Shown here: positions 6,037-11,522 of the stretch, piece after piece
Numbering within the stretch: the first letter of the stretch is position 1
How the letters are laid out: each line of letters opens with the position of its first letter
DNA from: an uncultured Agathobacter sp.
GTDB lineage: Bacteria; Bacillota; Clostridia; Lachnospirales; Lachnospiraceae
Direction of reading: 5' to 3'
Assembly: GCA_910587655.1 (NCBI GenBank)
Contig: CAJUND010000048.1
Coordinates: 1-16,270 of the forward strand
DNA length: 16,270 nucleotides
Made by a program: the position numbers and the translations under genes
The notes under the pieces: generated by a model
Told to the model about the DNA's origin: nothing
What the model saw: the letters and a program-made list of their open reading frames with translations, nothing else
Database searches by the model: none

Positions 6037-6672
6037 ATGGAAAAAATCAGGGTAATCATAGCAGATGACAGTGACTTTGTCAGGGACGGTATGCGGATTA
6101 TACTGGAGGTGGACGAGGAGTTTGAAGTGATTGGCTGTGCCTCTAATGGAAAAGAAGCCATTGAGACTGCAGAATCTGATGCTCCTGATGTATTTTTAAT
6201 GGATATCCAGATGCCGGGGATGGATGGCATTGAGGCAACGAAATATATTGTGGAACACCAGCTTGGCAGGGTTCTGATACTGACGACCTTTGATGATCAT
6301 GAGCTGGTGCAGCAGGCGCTGTCCGCCGGTGCAAAAGGATACCTTGTCAAAAACCACACGCCGGAGCATTTGAAACAGATGATAAAGTCTGTTTACCATG
6401 GAACCAGTGTGATGGAAGAGGATATGCTGGAACAGCTGGCAAAGCACATCGAACCTGCGTCAAATGGTTTCCGGACTGAGGAATATTCTCCAAGGGAACT
6501 GGAAATTGTTGAGGCTGTTGCAGAGGGGCTTTCCAATAAAGAAATTGCGGGTAAACTGTTTATCGGGGAAGGTACTGTGAAAAATTACATTACACAGATT
6601 CTTGCAAAGGAACAATTATCCCACAGGACGGCGCTTGCGGTGTATTACCTGACCGGAAGAAAGCCGGATTAA
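6037..6672 (+). CDS. Response regulator, NarL/LuxR family
   Basis: A 211-residue DNA-binding response regulator. The receiver domain (1-120) has the acidic pocket D10-D11, phospho-acceptor D56 in LMDIQMPGMDG, conserved T in LTTFDD and K in GYLVKNHTP. The LuxR-type helix-turn-helix is at about 145-208 (YSPRELEIVEAVAEGLSNKE onward, GTVKNYITQIL). It is the cognate partner of the kinase 14 nt upstream. Likely targets are the ABC exporter operon and/or its own promoter, by analogy with YvfTU/YvfRS-type modules (inference). AAGGAG at 6023-6028 is 8 nt from ATG 6037; ATG 6033 is out of frame and short. Confidence 0.95.
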   Translation: MEKIRVIIADDSDFVRDGMRIILEVDEEFEVIGCASNGKEAIETAESDAPDVFLMDIQMPGMDGIEATKYIVEHQLGRVLILTTFDDHELVQQALSAGAKGYLVKNHTPEHLKQMIKSVYHGTSVMEEDMLEQLAKHIEPASNGFRTEEYSPRELEIVEAVAEGLSNKEIAGKLFIGEGTVKNYITQILAKEQLSHRTALAVYYLTGRKPD

Positions 6673-6698
6673 AAAATGGTTATAGAGGAAAGGGACAA

Positions 6699-7790
6699 AT
6701 GCTGACCTATCATATGGAACACCGCAACAGTGAATCGCGGTATTATTATATCTATAAAATGATAAAAAAGGATATCCAGGAGGGAAAGTTAAAAAAAGGG
6801 GAGAAGCTTCCTTCCAAACGGGCACTGGCAGAACATCTTGGAGTCAGTCTCATTACCGTGGAAAATGCCTACCAGATGTTAAAGGAGGAAGGGTATATTG
6901 AGGCGCGGGAGAGAAGCGGCAATTATGTCTGTGAGATTCATGCAATGTCACGCGTGCAGGAACCGGACAGACAGCTTCATATGCTTCCGGAGCAGGAAAA
7001 ATCGGCTGCGGGGGTTGGGGAAGAAGTGTCTGATTTTCCGTATTCACTGTATTTTAAGACGGTTCGTTCTGTTATTACTACTTATGGAAAAAAGCTGATG
7101 CAGCGTTCGCCAAATGAAGGATGTGCCATTTTAAGAAACAGTATTGCCGCCTATCTCCAGCGGTACCGCGGGGTGTTTGCACAGCCGGACCAGATTATCA
7201 TAGGTTCGGGTGCGGAGCATTTGTACGGTACGGTGGTCAGGATTCTTGGCAGGGATAAGGTTTACGGAATCGAGGAGCCGTCCTACCACCAGATCCGGAA
7301 TGTGTATGAGGGAATGGGCGCGGTCTGCGAAACGCTTGCCATGGGAACGGACGGCATAAAAAGTGAGCTGCTAAAGACAACGGCTGCGGATGTGCTTCAT
7401 GTAACACCGTTTCACAGTTATCCTTCAGGCGTGACCGCAACCATCGGCAAACGGTACGAATATTTAAAGTGGGCGGGGCAGGACGGGCGCATGATTGTGG
7501 AGGATGATTTTGACAGTGAATTTTTTATGCCGGGTAAACCGGTGGAAACACTGTTTATGCTGGATGACAGCAGCCTGGTGATTTACATTAACACGTTTTC
7601 CAAAAGTCTTTCCCCTTCTGTCCGTATGGGATATATGATTCTGCCAAGACGGCTGCTTGGGGCTTATTACGAAACATCAGGAAGTTTTTCCTGCACTGTG
7701 CCGGTGCTGGAGCAGTATGCACTGGCGGAATTTATTAATAAAGGGTATTTTGAACAGCATTTAAGCCGTGTGAGGCGTAAGCGGATGTAG
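6699..7790 (+). CDS. MocR-type GntR regulator with aminotransferase domain, C-terminally shortened
   Basis: MocR/GabR/PdxR-type regulators fuse a GntR winged helix to a fold-type I aminotransferase domain that binds PLP. Here residues 12-75 form the winged helix (KLKKGEKLPSKRALAEHLGV, TVENAYQMLKEEGYI), followed by a linker (about 80-112). The aminotransferase part carries GSGAEH (about 167-172), HVTPFHSYPSG, the DDFDSEF motif and the PLP-binding K302 in TFSKSLSPSVRMGY. Usual length is about 440-500 residues; this one stops at 363 (HLSRVRRKRM), only 61 residues after the PLP lysine. About 100 C-terminal residues of the domain are therefore missing. A terminator begins at the base after the stop codon. 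It could be a decayed gene or a functional variant retaining DNA binding. The gene is 26 nt after the response regulator, so co-transcription is likely. RBS: GAGGAAAGGG at 6685-6694. Confidence 0.85.
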   Translation: MLTYHMEHRNSESRYYYIYKMIKKDIQEGKLKKGEKLPSKRALAEHLGVSLITVENAYQMLKEEGYIEARERSGNYVCEIHAMSRVQEPDRQLHMLPEQEKSAAGVGEEVSDFPYSLYFKTVRSVITTYGKKLMQRSPNEGCAILRNSIAAYLQRYRGVFAQPDQIIIGSGAEHLYGTVVRILGRDKVYGIEEPSYHQIRNVYEGMGAVCETLAMGTDGIKSELLKTTAADVLHVTPFHSYPSGVTATIGKRYEYLKWAGQDGRMIVEDDFDSEFFMPGKPVETLFMLDDSSLVIYINTFSKSLSPSVRMGYMILPRRLLGAYYETSGSFSCTVPVLEQYALAEFINKGYFEQHLSRVRRKRM

Positions 7791-7821
7791 GAAGTATATT
7801 TTCGGATATACTTCTTTTTTT
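7791..7821 (+). terminator. Rho-independent terminator with UUCG-type loop
   Basis: GAAGTATAT (7791-7799) pairs with ATATACTTC (7806-7814); T7800 and G7805 close a TTCG tetraloop. Seven T's follow (7815-7821). It starts immediately after the MocR stop codon and ends the two-component/MocR unit. Confidence 0.93.
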
Positions 7822-7825
7822 GCGC

Positions 7826-7854
7826 TTGACAAGAAACTGGAAATAGTGTATATA
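7826..7854 (+). promoter_or_regulatory. Sigma-A type promoter of the YtrA operon
   Basis: TTGACA (7826-7831), a 17-bp spacer, then TATATA (7849-7854). The -35 is perfect and the -10 near consensus. It lies between the MocR terminator and the repressor gene. Confidence 0.85.
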
Positions 7855-7866
7855 TAACATATAGAC
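7846..7866 (+). promoter_or_regulatory. Candidate YtrA-family operator
   Basis: A 21-bp imperfect palindrome centred on A7856: GTGTATATAT / ATATAGAC arms match at 8 of 10 positions. It overlaps the -10 element, a position suited to repression. GntR/YtrA regulators bind such GT...AC palindromes, so autorepression by the gene at 7894 is likely (inference). Confidence 0.6.
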
Positions 7867-7893
7867 AGTTATTAACGGAAAAGGGGTGATGAA

Positions 7894-8271
7894 ATGAAAA
7901 TAACCCAGAATTCGGGTGAGCCTATTTACCATCAGATTGCAAACCAGTTTAAGAATGACATTTTAGCAGGTAAATATGCACAGGGAGAGTATCTGCCATC
8001 CATCCGCCGTCTTGCAAAGGATCTGAAAATCAGTGTGATTACCACAATGAAGGCATATGAGGAACTTGCCGGTGAGGGACTTGTGACGGCAGTCCAGGGA
8101 AAGGGCTTTTATGTAAATGCGCAGGACAGTGAGATGTTAAAAGAGCAGCATCTGCGCAAAGTCGAGGATTCTTTGACCGAGGCTATTACAGCGGCGGAAA
8201 TTGCCGGTCTTACGGATGCGGAGCTTGTGGATATTTTACAGACACTTCTTGCCATGAAAGAGGAAGAATAA
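7894..8271 (+). CDS. GntR-family transcriptional regulator, YtrA subfamily
   Basis: A 125-residue repressor. Residues 8-72 are the GntR winged helix (EPIYHQIANQFKNDILAGKY, LPSIRRLAKDLKIS, TMKAYEELAGEGLV), and QGKGFYV closes the wing. The short helical C-terminus (about 78-125) is a dimerisation tail without an effector-binding domain, which defines the YtrA subfamily. Such proteins repress the ABC genes beside them and often respond to cell-wall-active antibiotics. RBS: AAGGGGTGAT at about 7880-7890. The gene begins 28 nt after the candidate operator and is followed 31 nt later by the ABC ATPase, the standard YtrA operon order. Confidence 0.93.
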   Translation: MKITQNSGEPIYHQIANQFKNDILAGKYAQGEYLPSIRRLAKDLKISVITTMKAYEELAGEGLVTAVQGKGFYVNAQDSEMLKEQHLRKVEDSLTEAITAAEIAGLTDAELVDILQTLLAMKEEE

Positions 8272-8302
8272 AACAGCAGTGAAATAGGAGGAAAATTTTG
8301 AG

Positions 8303-9208
8303 ATGGAAGTAAATTATGCAATTGAGGCAAGTCTTCATAAAAGCTACGGTAAATTTGAGCTGAATATCCCCAGGCTTATGGTTCCGAAGGGATTTGCCAC
8401 GGCATTAATCGGGGAAAACGGTGCGGGAAAGACCACGCTCTTAAATATTCTGGCAGGCATCCGGCTGGATTACCAGGGGGAAATCACTTATCTGGGGCGT
8501 TACAGTGACAGGCAGAGGGAAGAGCTTGCAGAGGTAAAAGAAAAAATCGGATTCACGGGTCCCGGCAGTTATTATCTGCCGCAGTGGAAAATTGCCCAGG
8601 TGGCGCAAATCAGCGAACTGCTTTTTTCCACATTCAAAAAAGAACACTTTGATGCGTGGTGCAGGCAGCTTGCCATCGGGGGAGATAATACCGCAGCAAA
8701 TAAAAAAATCAGTTCCCTTTCGGACGGTAACAGGGAGAAGCTTATGATTGCCGGTGTGCTTTCCAGGGATACCGAGCTTTTGCTTATGGATGAACCGGCG
8801 TCCCCGCTGGATCCGCTGATGCGGGAGCGGCTGTGCGAAATTATTCGGGATTACCTGCTGGAGGATGAAGGGGAACGGAGTGTTTTTTTCTCCACACATA
8901 ATATCGCAGATATGGAGGCTGTTACGGATTACGCCATTATTATGGCAGAAGGAAAGATTGCAGAGGCAGGATTTGTGGAAGACCTGAAAGAAAAATACGT
9001 TTATGTCAGGGGGGAAGCAGAGGATATCACACAGGCCCAAAAGACACTCTTCCGTATCAGCTCCGGAAAATATGGATTTGAGGGCGTCTGTCTGGCTGAA
9101 AAGCTGGAGCAGCTTGCGGGATGCGATATCAGTCTGGAAACACCGACCCTTTCCCAGATTAGTGTGGCAGTGATGGAACACAGCCGCAGCATGGAAATGC
9201 GGGGGTGA
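8303..9208 (+). CDS. ABC transporter ATPase, YtrB-like
   Basis: A 301-residue ATPase for the two small membrane proteins that follow. Motifs: Walker A GENGAGKTT (37-45), possible Q-loop Q94, signature LSDGN (139-143), Walker B LLLMDEP (159-165) with E164, and H199 in STHNIAD. The signature departs from LSGGQ (D and N at positions 3 and 5) but the core serine and glycine stay. The C-terminal 80 residues (YVYVRGEAEDITQ onward) form the extra domain common in YtrB-like and BcrA-like subunits. AGGAGG (8287-8292) is 10 nt from ATG 8303. The next gene starts four bases after the stop codon. The transported substrate is unknown; repression by the YtrA protein is inferred from operon context. Confidence 0.92.
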   Translation: MEVNYAIEASLHKSYGKFELNIPRLMVPKGFATALIGENGAGKTTLLNILAGIRLDYQGEITYLGRYSDRQREELAEVKEKIGFTGPGSYYLPQWKIAQVAQISELLFSTFKKEHFDAWCRQLAIGGDNTAANKKISSLSDGNREKLMIAGVLSRDTELLLMDEPASPLDPLMRERLCEIIRDYLLEDEGERSVFFSTHNIADMEAVTDYAIIMAEGKIAEAGFVEDLKEKYVYVRGEAEDITQAQKTLFRISSGKYGFEGVCLAEKLEQLAGCDISLETPTLSQISVAVMEHSRSMEMRG

Positions 9209-9212
9209 TGAT

Positions 9213-9806
9213 ATGGTACGGGCATGGAAAAGTTATCTGGCGTTTACTTCTACCGGTTACCGGATTCTGGGGCTTATTGTGTTTCCAGTTCTTCTTCTGG
9301 CACTGACAGTATCCATGGGAATGGAGGCTGCCGGAGCTGCAGTCGCCTGTTATGAAATACTGGCGGATTTCTGGCTTTTTTCAGGAATCTTAAAAAAGGA
9401 CACCGGAAGTATGGATTATCTGAAAACCTCCATATATGGAACAGACATCATAAAAAAAGGGCTTGCGGCGGACTGCATCCGGCGGTTTGTGTATCTGGGA
9501 ATACTGTCATTTGCAGGATATTTAAGCAGCGGCAGGCTGAATAATTTTACCGCCGGACTGACGGTATATCTGGTAGTGATGGTTCTGCTGAATGTATCAA
9601 GGCATCTGTCGGGATTTATGATGCATTTTTCGATTTCATCTGTTGGATTACTTATTTACAGTATTCTGGTGAAGTTCGTTTCCGGGGCGGCGGCAGCGGG
9701 AATTGTTGCGGTTGTGGATGTTCTGGCAAGTATTGTCACGGTGTGGTATGCCATGTATTGTGTGAAAGGAAGTTATTATGAAAAAAGATATCATGAAAGC
9801 ATTTAA
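9213..9806 (+). CDS. Small membrane protein, putative ABC permease subunit
   Basis: A 197-residue, strongly hydrophobic protein with about five membrane helices (roughly 14-36, 40-58, 92-105, 112-133, 140-190 as two close segments). I recognise no named family; size, position between a YtrB-like ATPase and another membrane protein, and topology make it a likely permease subunit. ATG 9213 follows the ATPase stop by four bases, with GGGGGTGAT as RBS within the end of the ATPase gene. Its last 29 bases overlap the next gene, which implies coupled translation. A cytoplasmic helix SGILKKDTGSMDYLKTSIYG (56-75) could be the ATPase contact. Such half-size permeases usually act as a pair (inference). 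Confidence 0.75.
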   Translation: MVRAWKSYLAFTSTGYRILGLIVFPVLLLALTVSMGMEAAGAAVACYEILADFWLFSGILKKDTGSMDYLKTSIYGTDIIKKGLAADCIRRFVYLGILSFAGYLSSGRLNNFTAGLTVYLVVMVLLNVSRHLSGFMMHFSISSVGLLIYSILVKFVSGAAAAGIVAVVDVLASIVTVWYAMYCVKGSYYEKRYHESI

Positions 9807-10473
9807 ACTGATGCGTTTCGGCGTGATGGCAAAGGTAAATTTTCTGATGATGATAATTTTTATCATTGCAGGAACAGTGATGGAAATGACCCGGATGGGA
9901 ATTAACGTACAGGCGGGGGATTCCTCGTCAGGTTATGGAAGGTTTATCGGTTCGGTTTTTATTTTATGTTCAGCAATGTTTCCGGGACAGCTGCTGGTTT
10001 CCACGTCTTTAACCAGCCTGGTACAGACCTCGTCCTACAAAAAAAGAATACAGACCTCCATGCTTGCAAAGCTTAATGTGTTCTGTAATTTTACTGCGGT
10101 TACATGGATTATTTTGCTTCGGCTGGTACACGGACTGGTTTACCATGAGAATATGGCTGAACAGATGGATTCGCTTCTGCTGACAGGAATGTTTGTGTTT
10201 CTTTTTAACCTGTTTGGCGCTCTTATGTATAAGTATTTTGTGGCGTCCATTTTTATCATAGCATTCTTTTCCGCGGCGCTTCAGGTGTTTGATAACTGGA
10301 TGTCAGGCGGATATGCCCCGGCCGGATTCCACCTTCATCCATTGCTGGCGGCCGGATTCAGCTATGGGATGCTTATTGCGGGGGGATTTTTGTCTTACTG
10401 GATTTCAAAGGCGATTTACAAAAAAGATCTTTCAAGAATGGCATTTGGAGCAGCTGCAGCAAAACAGATATAG
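9778..10473 (+). CDS. Membrane protein, putative ABC permease subunit
   Basis: A 231-residue protein with about six membrane helices: roughly 21-36, 55-82, 100-118, 133-150, 153-168 and 197-213. The motif SLVQTSSYKKRIQTSMLAKLN (78-98) between helices 2 and 3 is cytoplasmic and may couple to the ATPase. No family name recognised with confidence; treated as the second permease of the YtrA-controlled exporter. It begins inside the previous gene (29-nt overlap) with AAAGGA about 7 nt before ATG 9778. Alternative starts at ATG 9793 would still overlap. The 28-bp palindrome at 10507-10534 follows 33 bases after the stop and probably ends the operon. Confidence 0.78.
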   Translation: MKKDIMKAFKLMRFGVMAKVNFLMMIIFIIAGTVMEMTRMGINVQAGDSSSGYGRFIGSVFILCSAMFPGQLLVSTSLTSLVQTSSYKKRIQTSMLAKLNVFCNFTAVTWIILLRLVHGLVYHENMAEQMDSLLLTGMFVFLFNLFGALMYKYFVASIFIIAFFSAALQVFDNWMSGGYAPAGFHLHPLLAAGFSYGMLIAGGFLSYWISKAIYKKDLSRMAFGAAAAKQI

Positions 10474-10506
10474 ATTGTAATGCTCCTGTACAGCGTTGCA
10501 CAAGTA

Positions 10507-10534
10507 AGAAAGCCGGTCTGCAGACCGGCTTTCT
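10507..10534 (+). terminator. 28-bp perfect palindrome, probable operon terminator
   Basis: AGAAAGCCGGTCTG (10507-10520) and its exact complement (10521-10534) meet without a spacer at a PstI-like CTGCAG. As RNA, GCCGGT/ACCGGC closes a CTGCAG loop with A/T-rich arms. No true T-tract follows (CTTTCTGAGG), so termination strength is uncertain. The symmetry would allow action on both strands. Confidence 0.7.
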
Positions 10535-10569
10535 GAGGGGAGTATAAATAATTAATAAGAGGTATAACG

Positions 10570-10590
10570 TGAAAAGTAATTTACTTTTCA
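10570..10590 (+). repeat. AT-rich inverted repeat upstream of Asn-rich gene
   Basis: TGAAAAGTAA (10570-10579) and TTACTTTTCA (10581-10590) are perfect complements around one base. The 206-bp region 10535-10739 is very AT-rich with no clear -35/-10 pair that I can name. This dyad could be an operator or UTR hairpin of the gene at 10740. Confidence 0.4.
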
Positions 10591-10739
10591 ATTATCATTA
10601 TAATTCATTTAAAAAAAGATTGCAATAAAAACAATGAATAATTTTTTTCAGGATTGGAACAATATTTTTGTAACAAATCAATCAAAAACCGTTCCATGCT
10701 GAAAATGAATCAGTATAACGGGAAACCAGGAGGTACACA

Positions 10740-10964
10740 ATGGCTTACAACAGTACAAGTAAGAACAGCTCTACAAATGCAACCAACGCATCAAATGCAT
10801 CAAATGCATCAAACGCATCAAATGCAACTAACGCAAGCGGAAGCAACAGGACAAGCAACAAGGCTTCCAACCAGTCTTCCAACAAGACAAGCAACAAAAC
10901 AAGCAACAAAACTTCCAATGCAACTAATGCATCAGATTCCACCAGCAACTGCCACCACCAGTAG
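10740..10964 (+). CDS. Asn/Ser/Thr/Ala repeat protein, 74 aa, unknown function
   Basis: A low-complexity protein of unknown role. After a short lead (1-12), residues 13-33 are seven NA(S/T) triplets, 35-62 are seven SN-x-x tetrads (SNRT, SNKA, SNQS, SNKT three times, SNAT), and the end is NASDSTSN followed by C71-H72-H73-Q74. There is no signal peptide, membrane segment or aromatic residue beyond Y3. The frame is well supported: AGGAGG (10728-10733) is six bases from ATG 10740, and repeat codons vary at synonymous or conservative positions (AAC/AAT, ACT/AGC/TCA) while the other frames change residues. Nearly every Asn lies in N-x-S/T/A. The basic Lys/Arg residues are all in the tetrad half or the lead. 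The protein is likely disordered. Possible roles include a surface, spore, or nucleic-acid-binding peptide or a modified-peptide precursor; none is shown by the sequence. Confidence 0.75.
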   Translation: MAYNSTSKNSSTNATNASNASNASNASNATNASGSNRTSNKASNQSSNKTSNKTSNKTSNATNASDSTSNCHHQ

Positions 10965-11027
10965 ACAGCTGCCGGAAAATTTGATGCTGACATTCGGAAA
11001 CGAATGAAAGAAACAGCATAATATAAT

Positions 11028-11068
11028 AGAAAACAGATTATGGAGGATGGCTCTGTAATCTGTTTTCT
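11028..11068 (+). terminator. Stem-loop after the Asn-rich gene
   Basis: AGAAAACAGATTA (11028-11040) pairs over 13 bp with TAATCTGTTTTCT (11056-11068); the loop is 15 nt and contains GGAGG. Only a weak T-rich tail (GTTGTTT) follows. It separates the Asn-rich gene from the rhodanese gene and probably terminates or attenuates between them. Confidence 0.65.
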
Positions 11069-11088
11069 GTTGTTTATGGAGGGAACTG

Positions 11089-11430
11089 GTGAGGGCTTTT
11101 GAAATTGTTTATGCGGCAGACCTGGATGAACTGCTGAGAACAGGCAGATGCCTGCTGTTTGATATCAGGGAGCCGGAGGAATATGCAAAGGGCCACTGGC
11201 CAATGGCAAGAAATTATCCTTACGGGGAGCTGGAGAAAGGGTTTGGCAGACTGCCGAAAAACCGTAAAATTATCCTCTACTGCGAGCACGGGGGCACAAG
11301 CATGCAGATGGCGCGAACGATGGGAAATGAAGGTTTTCAGGCTGCCACAGTGGTAGGAGGTTATGAGGCAATGGAGAAACTGGTAAAGGATAAAAACAAA
11401 ATGGAAAAAATATCTGGAAAAAAATTTTAG
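11089..11430 (+). CDS. Single-domain rhodanese-like protein
   Basis: A 113-residue cytoplasmic protein with one rhodanese fold. It has the DIREPEEYAKGHWPMARN motif (25-42) of the domain and the active-site loop CEHGGTS (65-71), so C65 can carry a persulfide. Such proteins move sulfur between carriers or act in thiol stress; the acceptor here is unknown. GTG 11089 is taken as the start, with GGAGGG (11078-11083) five bases upstream. The C-terminus is lysine-rich (KLVKDKNKMEKISGKKF). It is followed by a hairpin and the rRNA methyltransferase gene 92 nt away, which may or may not share a transcript. Confidence 0.9.
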   Translation: MRAFEIVYAADLDELLRTGRCLLFDIREPEEYAKGHWPMARNYPYGELEKGFGRLPKNRKIILYCEHGGTSMQMARTMGNEGFQAATVVGGYEAMEKLVKDKNKMEKISGKKF

Positions 11431-11471
11431 GAAAACTGTTTCAAAAATCTTCAGAATGTGTAAAAATATAT

Positions 11472-11496
11472 GTAACACTCCCGGAGGGAGTGTTGC
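11472..11496 (+). repeat. Stem-loop between rhodanese and methyltransferase genes
   Basis: AACACTCCC (11474-11482) pairs with GGGAGTGTT (11486-11494) around GGA, extended by two more pairs (one G-T) to give GTAACACTCCC...GGGAGTGTTGC. No T-tract follows. It resembles hairpin 1 of the repeat at 4795 (GTAA..CCCT/AGGG..TTAC) in outline but has no hairpin 2. It could be a 5' UTR structure of the methyltransferase gene, or a weak terminator. Confidence 0.5.
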
Positions 11497-11522
11497 AATA
11501 ATTTGAAAGAAAGAGAAGATTT

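Noticed and set aside
10654..11007. 117-codon overlapping frame (Gln/His/Thr-rich) across the repeat gene
   Set aside because: It starts with TTG lacking an RBS, and codon variation among repeat units is non-synonymous in it.
10740..11430. RiPP-like cluster (repeat peptide plus rhodanese)
   Set aside because: No maturase, protease or dedicated exporter is adjacent, a stem-loop separates the two genes, and the repeats contain no Cys.
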